Positions 8,523 through 16,747 of a stretch of DNA of 64,000 nt are shown here, piece by piece. The notes below the pieces were generated by a model. It searched no databases, was not told the DNA's origin, and worked only from the letters and a program-made list of their open reading frames with translations. Each line of letters begins with the position of its first letter. Position 1 is the stretch's first letter. The position numbers were made by a program, and so were the translations under genes. The stretch comes from Hyphomicrobiales bacterium (GTDB taxonomy: Bacteria; Pseudomonadota; Alphaproteobacteria; Rhizobiales; Rhizobiaceae): NCBI GenBank assembly GCA_900465915.1, contig UBKJ01000017.1:186001-250000 (forward strand), given 5' to 3'.

Positions 8523-9652
8523 GGCCGCGCCTCCGCTTCCTGTTTACCACCCAGCCGCTTCTCCATCCGCCGCACGAAGACGGCCAGAAGCAGCACAAGA
8601 ACGCCCGCCGCCAGGAAGAAGCCGGACGTGCCGATCATCTGCCCCACCGTGGTGAAGGCGAGATAGAGCACCTCGAAGGAGAAGGCGGCGTAGGCGATGG
8701 CGCGCAGGCCGCCATTGTGGCGTCCGCACAAGGCCAGCGCGCCGACGGTTCCGGCCAGGATGACGATGCCGTAGAACACGTCCGAGCCGACCGCCTCGCG
8801 ATAATAGCCGGAGAAGGCGCGGTCGAGCTGCAGCACGCCCAGCGCCATCAGCGCCAGCAGCAGGCCATAGGCGGCGAGCGGCCGGGAGAAGCGCGTCAGC
8901 CGTTCGAGCGCCTCATGGCCGAAGGCGTCGGCCAGCATCAGCGCCGCGCCGGCGGCGACCATCAGCGCCAGCACGGCGTCGTCGCTGTGCTTGTTGTAAT
9001 ACATGAAGGCCCAGGCGATGAAATAGAACGCCCAGAAATGCGCCGCGTGGCGCGAGCGCGTGAACAGGGCCGCGCCGACGCCGACCAGGCCGAGCAGGAA
9101 GCCGACGCCGAAATAGGAGGACAGCGCCTCGACGCCGCGCGTCTCATCCCAGACATAGGTGGAGAGGAAGAAGACCGAGGTTCCCGCGCCGAAGGCCGCC
9201 AGCACCGGCGCGCGCAGCAGGAAGGCCGCCGCCAGCACGCCCAGCGCCCAGACCAGCGCGCCCAGATGCACGTCGCCAGAAAGATGGTAGGTCTGCCCCA
9301 CCAGCGCGATGCCCGCGCCGAAGGCCGCGGCGGCGACGATATAAAGCGCCGAGGGGAACACGCGGTCGCCGCGCGACTGCCGCCAGGCGCCGCCCAGATA
9401 GCCGGCCCAGATGAGCGCGAACATCAGCCCGATGCGCATGAGGCGCGGCATCGCCTCCCAATTGGCGGCGACCAGCATGATGATGGCGGCGCCCAGGAGC
9501 AGCCCGCCCAGCACCGCCAGCACCGAGCCGAGGCTGACGCCGGAGGAGCGCCGCTCCAGGTCGGCCTTGAGCCGCGCCGCCGTATCGGCGTCGACGACGC
9601 CGTCGCGCCGCCACTGGTCGATCAGACGCTCAACAGAAATGGAAAATGACAA
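8519..9652 (-). CDS. DUF2157 polytopic membrane protein
   Basis: An N-terminal soluble segment of about 40 residues (ERLIDQWRRDGVVDADTAARL, the DUF2157 helical motif) is followed by about ten hydrophobic segments up to the C-terminal FFLAAGVLVLLLAVFVRRMEKR. The family is widespread and uncharacterised. I chose the TTG at 9652 because AGGAGA lies six bases upstream and the DUF2157 motif begins ten residues in; the frame is open to an ATG at 9736, which would add a Cys- and Arg-containing leader unlike the family. It overlaps the GDYXXLXY gene, so the pair should be made together. Confidence 0.85.
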   Translation of the reverse strand: MSFSISVERLIDQWRRDGVVDADTAARLKADLERRSSGVSLGSVLAVLGGLLLGAAIIMLVAANWEAMPRLMRIGLMFALIWAGYLGGAWRQSRGDRVFPSALYIVAAAAFGAGIALVGQTYHLSGDVHLGALVWALGVLAAAFLLRAPVLAAFGAGTSVFFLSTYVWDETRGVEALSSYFGVGFLLGLVGVGAALFTRSRHAAHFWAFYFIAWAFMYYNKHSDDAVLALMVAAGAALMLADAFGHEALERLTRFSRPLAAYGLLLALMALGVLQLDRAFSGYYREAVGSDVFYGIVILAGTVGALALCGRHNGGLRAIAYAAFSFEVLYLAFTTVGQMIGTSGFFLAAGVLVLLLAVFVRRMEKRLGGKQEAEARP

Positions 9653-9771
9653 ACAGCTCTCCTGATCGTTCCGGCCGCCGGTTCGATTCCGCTTCCGCAA
9701 ACATATAGGAAACGGTTTCGCGGGCAACCGTTTCACCCAACGCGGCTTTGCGGCGATTTTGCGTCAGACCA

Positions 9772-9787
9772 GTTAAATCGATTTAAC
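9772..9787. promoter_or_regulatory. 16-bp perfect palindrome, candidate operator
   Basis: GTTAAATCGATTTAAC is a perfect 16-bp palindrome in the intergenic region between the DUF2157 gene and the DUF1127 gene. It contains two TTAA half-sites six bases apart, one short of the CtrA spacing of seven. Which regulator binds it is unknown. Confidence 0.45.
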
Positions 9788-9829
9788 CTGCCCTGCGGCG
9801 GCCGCAAGGCAGCTATGCAAACTCGGCTC

Positions 9830-9858
9830 TGCAACTTCGCCGAGGCAGGGTCTATATC
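9830..9858 (+). promoter_or_regulatory. Possible promoter of the DUF1127/stem-loop RNA unit
   Basis: A TATATC -10-like element lies at 9853-9858 within TCTATATCAG, with only a weak -35 candidate (TGCAAC) 17 bases upstream. In Rhodobacter the homologous locus is controlled by RpoHI/RpoHII; the -35 here is too poor to assign a sigma factor. Confidence 0.3.
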
Positions 9859-9922
9859 AGCGTCAACAAACGAGATCGAGTTGAACGCGAGGCGTTCCTC
9901 AAAACACCGAAGGACCAAGACC

Positions 9923-10066
9923 ATGAACCTCTTCCGCTCTTACAACAACTGGCGCCGTTACCGCGAGACCGTCAACGAGCTGAGCCATCTGTCGGATCGC
10001 GATCTCAGCGACCTCGGCATCGCCCGGGCCGACATCCCGCACGTCGCCCGCCGCAACGTCCGCTAA
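9923..10066 (+). CDS. Small DUF1127 (YjiS-like) protein, CcaF1-type
   Basis: This 47-residue basic protein is essentially one DUF1127 domain: an Arg-rich helix (NNWRRYRETVNELSHLSDRDL) followed by SDLGIARADIPHVAR. Small DUF1127 proteins of alphaproteobacteria have been linked to RNA turnover and stress; CcaF1 of Rhodobacter sphaeroides is the reference. The ATG at 9923 has an AGGA site nine bases upstream; the longer frame to 9815 has no family similarity. What stands out is that it is directly followed by four tandem hairpins with CCTCC-rich loops and a T-run, the arrangement known for ccaF1-ccsR1-4. Confidence 0.9.
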   Translation: MNLFRSYNNWRRYRETVNELSHLSDRDLSDLGIARADIPHVARRNVR

Positions 10067-10079
10067 GCGGATACGAAAT

Positions 10080-10113
10080 TCCGGCTCTGGCTCCTCCTCC
10101 CACCAGACCCGGA
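10080..10113 (+). ncRNA. Stem-loop 1 of a four-unit anti-SD (cuckoo/CcsR-like) RNA array
   Basis: CCGG (10081-10084) and CTGG (10087-10090) pair with CCAG (10103-10106) and CCGG (10109-10112) around a two-base internal loop. The hairpin loop is CTCCTCCTCCCA, complementary to Shine-Dalgarno sequences. It begins 14 bases after the DUF1127 stop, so it is in the 3' part of the same transcript. Confidence 0.8.
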
Positions 10114-10115
10114 TC

Positions 10116-10150
10116 GCCGCAGACGCACTCCTCCTCCCGGCGTCGGCGGC
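10116..10150 (+). ncRNA. Stem-loop 2 of the anti-SD RNA array
   Basis: GCCGC (10116-10120) and GACGC (10122-10126) pair with GCGTC (10140-10144) and GCGGC (10146-10150) with one A/G mismatch. The loop ACTCCTCCTCCCG again exposes the CTCCTCCTCCC motif. The stem sequence differs from unit 1, so the structure and loop are conserved but not the stem. Confidence 0.8.
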
Positions 10151-10157
10151 ATCAACA

Positions 10158-10189
10158 AGGCCGGTTTCTCCTCCTCCCATTTCCGGCCT
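10158..10189 (+). ncRNA. Stem-loop 3 of the anti-SD RNA array
   Basis: A 7-bp stem AGGCCGG (10158-10164) with CCGGCCT (10183-10189) carries an 18-base loop containing CTCCTCCTCCC at its centre. Confidence 0.8.
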
Positions 10190-10196
10190 GATCATG

Positions 10197-10239
10197 ATGG
10201 CGTTCGCTGCTCCTCCCGCAGCGGACGCCATTTTCTTTT
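10197..10239 (+). ncRNA. Stem-loop 4 of the anti-SD RNA array, also its Rho-independent terminator
   Basis: A 14-bp stem (ATGGCGTTCGCTGC, 10197-10210, with 10218-10231, including one T-G wobble) holds the loop TCCTCCC and is followed by TTTCTTTT. It therefore ends the DUF1127/hairpin transcript and also presents the anti-SD motif. The following trmFO ribosome site GGGAGGG (10293-10299) is complementary to it. Confidence 0.85.
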
Positions 10240-10301
10240 GCGGCCCAAGCGCCCCGCCCTGGCCCATTGAAGCCCGGCCGCAAAGGCGATAAGGGAGGGC
10301 C

Positions 10302-11693
10302 ATGTCACACGATCTCTCCCCCGTTCATATCATCGGCGGCGGCCTCGCCGGCTCCGAAGCCGCCTGGCAGATCGCCGAGGCCGGCGTTCCCGTCGTCCTG
10401 CACGAGATGCGCCCCGTGCGCGGCACCGACGCGCACAAGACCGGGCAGCTCGCCGAGCTGGTCTGCTCCAATTCCTTCCGCTCCGACGACGCCGAGACCA
10501 ATGCGGTGGGCGTATTGCACGCCGAGATGCGGCTCGCCGGATCGCTGATCATGGCCTGCGCCGACGCGCATCAGGTGCCGGCCGGCGGCGCGCTGGCCGT
10601 GGACCGCGAGGGCTTCGCCCAGGCCGTGACCGACCGGCTGGAGGCGCATCCGCTGATCACGATCGAGCGCGGGGAAGTCGACGGCCTGCCGCCGGCCGAA
10701 TGGGGCACCAGCATCGTCGCCACCGGGCCGCTGACCGCGCCGGCGCTGGCCGAGGCCATCCGCGCCGAGACGGACGCCGACGCGCTGGCCTTCTTCGACG
10801 CCATCGCGCCGATCGTGCATTTCGATTCGATCGACATGGACGTGTGCTGGTTCCAGTCGCGCTACGACAAGGTCGGCCCCGGCGGCACCGGCAAGGACTA
10901 TATCAACTGCCCCATGACGAAGGAGCAGTACGAGGCCTTCGTGGCGGCGCTGGTCGCGGGCGACAAGACCGACTTCAAGGAATGGGAAGGCACGCCCTAT
11001 TTCGACGGCTGCCTGCCGATCGAGGTGATGGCCGAGCGCGGGCCGGAGACGCTGCGCCACGGGCCGATGAAGCCGATGGGCCTGACCAACGCGCATAATC
11101 CGACGGTGAAGCCCTACGCCGTGGTGCAATTGCGGCAGGACAACGCGCTCGGCACGCTCTACAACATGGTCGGTTTCCAGACCAAGCTGAAATACGGCGC
11201 GCAGACCGGCGTGTTCCGCATGATTCCCGGCCTCGAAAACGCGGAATTCGCCCGGCTGGGCGGGCTGCACCGCAACACCTATCTCAATTCGCCGGTGCTG
11301 CTGGACGCCGTGCTGCGGCTGAAGTCGCGCCCGAGCTTGCGCTTCGCCGGGCAGGTGACGGGCTGCGAGGGCTATGTGGAATCCTCGGCTATCGGGCTTC
11401 TCGCCGGCCGCTTCACCGCGGCGGAGCGGCTCGGACGCGAGGCTGCGCCGCCGCCGCTCACCACCGCCTTCGGCGCGCTGCTCGGCCATATCACCTGCGG
11501 CCATATCGTCAGCGACGAGGAGCCGGGCAAGCGCTCGTTCCAGCCAATGAACGTCAATTTCGGCCTGTTTCCGCCGGTCGAGGTCCCGAAGCCCGAAGGC
11601 AAGCGCCTGCGCGGCAAGGAGAAGACCATCGCCAAGAAGCGCGCGCTCTCGGCGCGCGCGATGGCCGATTGCCGGGCCTGGCTCGGGCTCTGA
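10302..11693 (+). CDS. trmFO: Methylenetetrahydrofolate--tRNA-(uracil-5-)-methyltransferase TrmFO
   Basis: TrmFO forms m5U54 in the T-loop of tRNA using 5,10-methylene-THF as carbon donor and FAD as reductant. The 463-residue protein starts with the FAD-binding [18 protein letters not shown] motif and has the TrmFO-specific [26 protein letters not shown] segment containing the catalytic Cys of the LVCSNS motif, then a second Cys-bearing region ([12 protein letters not shown]) and the C-terminal FAD segment around [21 protein letters not shown] strong GGGAGGG ribosome site precedes the ATG. It stands apart as a single gene convergent with the NDUFAF6-like gene, whose stop is the next base. Confidence 0.96.
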   Translation: MSHDLSPVHIIGGGLAGSEAAWQIAEAGVPVVLHEMRPVRGTDAHKTGQLAELVCSNSFRSDDAETNAVGVLHAEMRLAGSLIMACADAHQVPAGGALAVDREGFAQAVTDRLEAHPLITIERGEVDGLPPAEWGTSIVATGPLTAPALAEAIRAETDADALAFFDAIAPIVHFDSIDMDVCWFQSRYDKVGPGGTGKDYINCPMTKEQYEAFVAALVAGDKTDFKEWEGTPYFDGCLPIEVMAERGPETLRHGPMKPMGLTNAHNPTVKPYAVVQLRQDNALGTLYNMVGFQTKLKYGAQTGVFRMIPGLENAEFARLGGLHRNTYLNSPVLLDAVLRLKSRPSLRFAGQVTGCEGYVESSAIGLLAGRFTAAERLGREAAPPPLTTAFGALLGHITCGHIVSDEEPGKRSFQPMNVNFGLFPPVEVPKPEGKRLRGKEKTIAKKRALSARAMADCRAWLGL

Positions 11694-12527
11694 TCAGAGG
11701 CTGGCGCGGAACAGAAGCCAGTGCTTGCGGATGGCCGAGATGTCGGCCACCCGCCCGGCGGCGCGGCCGCCCAGACGCTCGATAGCCCCGAAATAGGCCG
11801 GGACCAGCGCCAGCGGCAGATAGGCCGGGGCGAGGCTTTTGGGCAGGTCCGTCTTTTCAAAAATACCGAGATGCTCGCGGCCGAGCGCCAGCATGGCGCT
11901 GACCGCGCGGGACGCCGCCGCCTCGTCGCCGGCGAGAAGCTGCTCGCGGGTGACGCCCACCGCCGCCAGCATGTCGGCCGGCACGTAGAGCTGGCCGCGG
12001 CGGATATGGATCGGCAAAAGCCGCAGCAGGCCGCAGACCGCCTGCGCCACGCCGGCGTGGCCGGCCGCATCGGCATGGGCCAGCGCGGCGTCGCGGTCGA
12101 GGATCAGGCTCGCGAGCTGGACGATCGCCGAGGCCGTCTCGCCGCACCAGCCTTCGAGGTCGTTGCGGCTCGGCATCGGGTCGTCATAGAGGTCGAAGAT
12201 CCGCGCCTCGCAATAATTGTCGAAGGCGGCGCGCGGCAGCTCGTAGCGGGCGATGGCGTCGATGAGCGCCGCGGCCACCGGATGGGCCGCCGCCTCGCCC
12301 CTCGCCTCGCCGTGGATCAGGTCGCGCCACCATTGCAGCCGCACCTCGCCCGGCAGCGGCTCGTGCGTCACGTCGCGGATGCGCGCCACCTCGGCGTTGA
12401 AGGCGTAAAGGGCCGCCAGCGCGCCGCGCCGGTCCTCCGGCGCGTAGAGCACCGAAAGATAACGGTCCCGGTCGGCCGCGCGCAGCAGCGCGAGGCAATG
12501 CGCCTCGTTCTCGGTCATAGGGGTCAT
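11694..12527 (-). CDS. Squalene/phytoene synthase-fold protein, NDUFAF6-like, active-site motifs lost
   Basis: The 277-residue product has the all-helical isoprenyl synthase fold: ALAALYAFNAEVARIRDVTHEP (first motif region, residues 38-57) and HAGVAQAVCGLLRLLPIHIRRGQLYVP (second). In active synthases these read YAFCRxVDDxxD and LQLTNILRDVGED; here the first has Ala48-Arg49 for the two Asp and the second has Leu170 and His174 for its two Asp, so Mg-diphosphate binding is not expected. This fits the complex I assembly factor NDUFAF6, which has the same fold. The gene overlaps the NDUFAF3-like gene by four bases, supporting a shared role. The start could also be the ATG at 12518. Confidence 0.82.
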   Translation of the reverse strand: MTPMTENEAHCLALLRAADRDRYLSVLYAPEDRRGALAALYAFNAEVARIRDVTHEPLPGEVRLQWWRDLIHGEARGEAAAHPVAAALIDAIARYELPRAAFDNYCEARIFDLYDDPMPSRNDLEGWCGETASAIVQLASLILDRDAALAHADAAGHAGVAQAVCGLLRLLPIHIRRGQLYVPADMLAAVGVTREQLLAGDEAAASRAVSAMLALGREHLGIFEKTDLPKSLAPAYLPLALVPAYFGAIERLGGRAAGRVADISAIRKHWLLFRASL

Positions 12528-12913
12528 TCCACGGCGATCAGGGCGGCCGCGACCGCGCGATCCTCGGCCAGAAGCACGTTATAGGTGCGCACGGCGGCGC
12601 CGGTGCTCATCGGGTCGGCGGAGATGCGGTGGGCGCGCAGGACGGCGCGCACCTCCTCCGGGATGCGGCGCAAATCCGCGCCGGTTCCGACCAGCAATAT
12701 CTCGATCTCCGACGCCTGCTCGATGATCGGGCCGAGATCGGCCACGGCGAGCGTCGGCGGCGCCGAGGGCGTCCAGCCGTGCACGCCCGAGGGCAGGCAC
12801 AGGATCGAACCGCGATGCGACATGTCGGCGAAGCGGAAGCCGCCGTCGCCATAGGCGTCGATGGGCGCGCGGCCCGGAAAATGGGCTTCGCGGATTTCTA
12901 TACCTTTCGCCAT
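12524..12913 (-). CDS. Mth938-domain protein, NDUFAF3-like
   Basis: A 129-residue protein of the Mth938/DUF498 family, the bacterial counterpart of the complex I assembly factor NDUFAF3. The family pattern is seen in IDAYGDGGFRFADMSHRGSILCLPSGVHGW followed by LVGTGADLRRIPEEVRAVLR and the late STGAAVRTYNVLLAEDRAVAAALI. Its ATG starts one base after the secDF stop and its end overlaps the NDUFAF6-like gene, so yajC-secDF-NDUFAF3-NDUFAF6 looks like a single unit linking membrane insertion and complex I assembly. Confidence 0.9.
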   Translation of the reverse strand: MAKGIEIREAHFPGRAPIDAYGDGGFRFADMSHRGSILCLPSGVHGWTPSAPPTLAVADLGPIIEQASEIEILLVGTGADLRRIPEEVRAVLRAHRISADPMSTGAAVRTYNVLLAEDRAVAAALIAVE

Positions 12914-12914
12914 G

Positions 12915-15191
12915 TCAGCCTTCCAGGGTGAGCGATTGCGCCAGCTCGTCGTCCATCTCGTCGTCGGATTCCGGCCCGCGCGGCTTGAGGCCGAACTGCA
13001 CCAGCAGCGGCGCGGCGATGAAGATCGACGAATAGGTGGCGACGACGATGCCGACGCTCAAGGCCAGCGCGAACATGCGGATATCCTCGCCCCCGAACAC
13101 ATAGAGCGGCATATGCGCGAGGAAAGTGACGAAGGAGGTCGGCAAAGTGCGCGACAGGGTCTGGTTGATCGAGGCGTCGATGATGGCCGGCAGCGGCGCG
13201 CTCTTGTAGCGGCGCAGGTTCTCTCGCACGCGGTCGTAGATGACCACGGTGTCGTTGAGCGAATAGCCGATGATGGTGAGGATCGCCGCCACGCTCCACT
13301 GGTTGAACTCCAGCCGGAAGACGATGAAGAGGCCGGCGAGGATGATCACGTCGTGCAGCGTCGACAACACCGCCCCCAGCGCGAGCTGCCAGCGGAAGCG
13401 GAACCAGATATAGACGAAGATGCCGATCAGCGACAGGATCACCGCCAAAATACCCGCGCGCGACAATTGCTCGGAGACGGTCGGGCCGACCACCTCGACG
13501 CGCTGGAACGAATAATCCTGCTCGAACTCACCGCGCAGCTTCACCGCAACGGTCTGCTCGGCGTCGTCGCCCACTTCCTGGCTGCCGATCAGCAGAAGCG
13601 CGGCGCGCGGATTCTTGCCGCGTACCACATGGGCGTTGTCGATGTTCAATTCCGACAGGCGCTGCGAGATGTCGTCGAGGTCGGCCGCGCCGTTGCGGGC
13701 CTGGAGCTCGACCATCGAGCCGCCGCGGAAGTCAATGCCGTAATTGAAGCCAATATTGACGAACAGCGCCACCACGATGGCGCAGGCCAGCACCGACACG
13801 CCCAGCGTGACGAATTGCAGGCGCATGAAGGGAATATGCGTGACCGTCGGCACCAGCTTGATCCAGCGCCGGGGGATTTCCTTGGGCCGCGCCCGAAGCA
13901 CCCATTGCGCGATCAGGAGCCGGGTGAAGGTGAGCGTGGTGAAGAGCGTCGTGCCGATGCCGACCGCGACGGTGAGCGCGAAGCCGTGCACCGTGCCGGA
14001 GCCGAGCATGAACAGCACCAGCGCCGCGATCAGCGTGGTGAGATTGGCGTCGACGATGGTGGAGAGCGCGCGGTAGAAGCCCGATTCCATGGCCTGCACC
14101 ACGGAGAAGCCCTTGCGGCGGTCCTCGCGCACGCGCTCGTAGATGAGGATGTTGGCGTCGACCGCCATGCCGATGGTGAGAATGAGGCCCGCGATGCTGG
14201 CGAGGCTGACCGAGGCGCCGATCAGCGACAGCACCGCGATCAGGATGACGATGTTGACGGCGAGCGCGGCGATGGCGATGAGGCCGAGCACGCCGTAGGA
14301 CAGCACCATGAACAGGCCGACCAGCGCCGCCGACAGAAGCGCGGCCAGCAATGCTGCGCCGGCGTAATGCTCGCCCAGCGCCGAGGCGATGGTGCGCTCC
14401 TCCAGCACGGTCACGGTCTTGGGTAGCGCGCCCGAGCGCAGCACCACCGCCATGTTGTTGGCGGCCTGGAGGTCGAAGGCGCCGGAAATCTGCAATTGGC
14501 TGGTGTCGAGCGTCTCGCTGATCGTCGGGGCCGAGACGACCTGGTTGTCGACGACGATGGCGAAGCTCTTGCCGATGGATTTCGAGGTGAGGTCGGCGAG
14601 CCGCTTGCGGCCCTGCTCGTCCAGCGTCAGCGTGATGACGGGCTCGCCGCCGTCGGCAGCCAGCGTCGCCTTGGCGTCGGTGATGTCGGCGCCGGTGAGG
14701 ATCGGCTCCTTCTTCAGCACATAGCCGACGGGCGGATCGTCGAAGGAATAGACCACCTCGCTGCCGGCCGGGGCGCTGCCGCGGATGGCGGCGTCCGGGG
14801 CGATGCTGTCGTCGACGGCGCGGAAGGAAAGCTGGCCGCGCAGGCTCAATATGTCTTTCAGAAGCTGGGCGTCGTAGAGGCCGGGAACCTCGACGCGGAC
14901 CTGGCCGCGCCCCTCCTCGGCCACGGTCGGCGCGCCGTAGCCCAGCTCCTCCAGCCGCTTGCGCAGCACGTCCGCGGTGCGGTCGAGATCGCCCTTGGCG
15001 GCGTCCTGCACCTGCAGGATGAGCCGCGAGCCGCCGGCGAGGTCGAGCCCCAGCGCGACCTGCCGCTTGGGCAGGAAGCCAGGCAGCTGCGCCAGCGTCT
15101 CACGCGAGAAAAAATTGGGGGACGCGATGACGAAGCCGACGACGACCGCCAGCCAGATCAGGGCCGATTTCCAGCGTGAAAAATAGAGCAT
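12915..15191 (-). CDS. secDF: Protein translocase subunit SecDF (SecD-SecF fusion)
   Basis: SecDF uses the proton gradient to pull exported proteins through SecYEG on the periplasmic side. This single 758-residue chain carries a SecD half ([18 protein letters not shown], the long periplasmic P1 region, then [20 protein letters not shown]) and a SecF half ([13 protein letters not shown], then [20 protein letters not shown]). Each half has about six membrane segments. The fusion is usual for this order. YajC is encoded 114 bases upstream with a long GC hairpin between, and two complex I assembly genes follow immediately. Confidence 0.97.
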   Translation of the reverse strand: MLYFSRWKSALIWLAVVVGFVIASPNFFSRETLAQLPGFLPKRQVALGLDLAGGSRLILQVQDAAKGDLDRTADVLRKRLEELGYGAPTVAEEGRGQVRVEVPGLYDAQLLKDILSLRGQLSFRAVDDSIAPDAAIRGSAPAGSEVVYSFDDPPVGYVLKKEPILTGADITDAKATLAADGGEPVITLTLDEQGRKRLADLTSKSIGKSFAIVVDNQVVSAPTISETLDTSQLQISGAFDLQAANNMAVVLRSGALPKTVTVLEERTIASALGEHYAGAALLAALLSAALVGLFMVLSYGVLGLIAIAALAVNIVILIAVLSLIGASVSLASIAGLILTIGMAVDANILIYERVREDRRKGFSVVQAMESGFYRALSTIVDANLTTLIAALVLFMLGSGTVHGFALTVAVGIGTTLFTTLTFTRLLIAQWVLRARPKEIPRRWIKLVPTVTHIPFMRLQFVTLGVSVLACAIVVALFVNIGFNYGIDFRGGSMVELQARNGAADLDDISQRLSELNIDNAHVVRGKNPRAALLLIGSQEVGDDAEQTVAVKLRGEFEQDYSFQRVEVVGPTVSEQLSRAGILAVILSLIGIFVYIWFRFRWQLALGAVLSTLHDVIILAGLFIVFRLEFNQWSVAAILTIIGYSLNDTVVIYDRVRENLRRYKSAPLPAIIDASINQTLSRTLPTSFVTFLAHMPLYVFGGEDIRMFALALSVGIVVATYSSIFIAAPLLVQFGLKPRGPESDDEMDDELAQSLTLEG

Positions 15192-15270
15192 CGGACGGCA
15201 GTTCCGTTTCTGTCTGGATAAAGCTTGCCGGAGTCCCCAGACGCGCCCCGTTCTCCGGCCCGACGAACGC

Positions 15271-15299
15271 GCGCCCGGCCCCTCGTGGAGGCCGGGCGC
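15271..15299. other. GC-rich hairpin between yajC and secDF
   Basis: A 10-bp perfect stem GCGCCCGGCC (15271-15280) with GGCCGGGCGC (15290-15299) lies between the yajC stop and the secDF start. No T-run follows on the minus strand, so it is more likely a processing/stability element or attenuator than a full terminator. Confidence 0.5.
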
Positions 15300-15305
15300 G
15301 GCGCC

Positions 15306-15647
15306 TTACTTGTTCTTGTTGTCGGCCACGGGCTCGCCCTTGACGCGGACTTCCGACAGGGTGGAGCGCAGAACGCGGACGCGGACGCCCTCGGCGATCT
15401 CGACTTCCACCTCGTTGTCGTCCACCACCTTCAGCACCTTGCCGATGACGCCGCCGCCGGTGACGACGGTGTCGCCGCGGCGCAGCGCGCCCAGCATTTC
15501 CTGGCGCTTTTTCATCTGGGCCCGCTGCGGACGGATGATGAGGAAATACATGATCACGAAGATCAGCACGAAAGGCAGAATGCTCATCAGCATATCCGGG
15601 CCGGCGGCGGCGCCGGTCGTGTCAGCGAAAGCCGGTGTCACGAACAT
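15306..15647 (-). CDS. yajC: Preprotein translocase subunit YajC
   Basis: YajC is a small inner-membrane partner of SecDF. The 113-residue protein has one membrane span (MSILPFVLIFVIMYFLIIRP, about residues 21-40), then the family motif QRAQMKKRQEMLGALRRGDTVVTGGGVIGKV and a charged C-terminal tail. It is the first gene of the yajC-secDF unit and is divergent from the DUF815 ATPase gene; the 185-base gap should hold both promoters. Confidence 0.96.
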   Translation of the reverse strand: MFVTPAFADTTGAAAGPDMLMSILPFVLIFVIMYFLIIRPQRAQMKKRQEMLGALRRGDTVVTGGGVIGKVLKVVDDNEVEVEIAEGVRVRVLRSTLSEVRVKGEPVADNKNK

Positions 15648-15832
15648 TGGGTACTCCTGTGAAGTCGCGAAGACAAAGTCCTAACGGCATTACAATGGTT
15701 AGCGGCGCAAATGCAACCGGCCATGCGGCGGCGCGGACGGGCGGGCGCACTTTTCCCGTCCGCCGTGGCGTGCTAGAGGCATTGCCGCGACGGGACGAAC
15801 CCGCCGGTACGCCAACGCAGCAGGAACACGCC

Positions 15833-16705
15833 ATGACCGCCGAAGACATGCTGAGCCGCAAGCTCGACCAATTGATCGCCATATTGGAGCGCATGGCGCC
15901 CCCGCAGGCCCGCAAGCCCGACCTCGACGCGGCCGACTGCTTCGTCTGGGCGCCGGACCGGCTGACGCTCGATCCGGTGGCGCGCGTCAACCGCGTGGAT
16001 ATCGGCCTGATCCGCGGCGTCGACCTGGTGCGCGACCAGCTCGTCGACAACACCCGCCGCTTCGCGCAGGGCCATCCCGCCAATAACGTGCTGCTGTGGG
16101 GCGCGCGCGGCATGGGCAAATCGTCGCTGGTCAAGGCCGCGCAGGCCGCCGTCAACGCCGAGCAGGCCGCCAACGCCGGCGTCAAGCCGCTCAAGCTGGT
16201 CGAGATCCACCGCGAGGACATCGACAGCCTGCCGGTGCTGATGAACCTGATCAAGGACGACGCGCATCGTTTCATCCTGTTCTGCGACGACCTTTCCTTC
16301 GACCACGACGACACGTCCTACAAGTCGATGAAGGCGGCGCTGGAGGGCGGCGTCGAGGGCCGGCCCGGCAACGTCATCTTCTACGCCACCTCGAACCGCC
16401 GCCACCTGATGCCGCGCGACATGATCGACAACGAGCGCTCGACGGCGATCAACCCGTCCGAGGCGATCGAGGAGAAGGTGTCGCTGTCCGACCGTTTCGG
16501 CCTGTGGCTCGGCTTCCACAAATGCGGGCAGGACGACTATCTCGCCATGGTCGAGGGCTACGCCGCCCATTTCGGGCTGGACTACGACCCGGAGAAGCTG
16601 CGCGCCGAGGCGCTGCAATGGTCGACCACGCGCGGCAACCGCTCGGGCCGCGTCGCCTGGCAATATATCCAGGACCTGGCCGGGCGGCTCGGCAGGAACA
16701 CATGA
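15833..16705 (+). CDS. DUF815 family AAA-type ATP-binding protein
   Basis: The 290-residue protein is a DUF815 ATPase, a conserved but poorly characterised AAA+ family. It shows Walker A GARGMGKSS (about residue 91), Walker B FILFCDDLSF, and the sensor-like VIFYATSNRRHLMPRDM, plus the family C-terminus ALQWSTTRGNRSGRVAWQYIQDL. The ATG at 15833 has an AGGA site and begins with an amphipathic helix MTAEDMLSRKLDQLIAILERM; upstream frame extension to 15635 is a shadow. It ends in a bidirectional terminator shared with the convergent nlpD gene. Confidence 0.9.
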   Translation: MTAEDMLSRKLDQLIAILERMAPPQARKPDLDAADCFVWAPDRLTLDPVARVNRVDIGLIRGVDLVRDQLVDNTRRFAQGHPANNVLLWGARGMGKSSLVKAAQAAVNAEQAANAGVKPLKLVEIHREDIDSLPVLMNLIKDDAHRFILFCDDLSFDHDDTSYKSMKAALEGGVEGRPGNVIFYATSNRRHLMPRDMIDNERSTAINPSEAIEEKVSLSDRFGLWLGFHKCGQDDYLAMVEGYAAHFGLDYDPEKLRAEALQWSTTRGNRSGRVAWQYIQDLAGRLGRNT

Positions 16706-16732
16706 AAAAAGCGGGCCTCGGCCCGCTTTTTT
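16705..16732. terminator. Bidirectional terminator between DUF815 and nlpD
   Basis: AAAAAAGCGGGCC (16705-16717) and GGCCCGCTTTTTT (16720-16732) form a perfect 13-bp stem with flanking A and T runs, so it can terminate on both strands. It overlaps the DUF815 stop codon. Confidence 0.93.
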
Positions 16733-16747
16733 CTTTCCCCGATCCGA

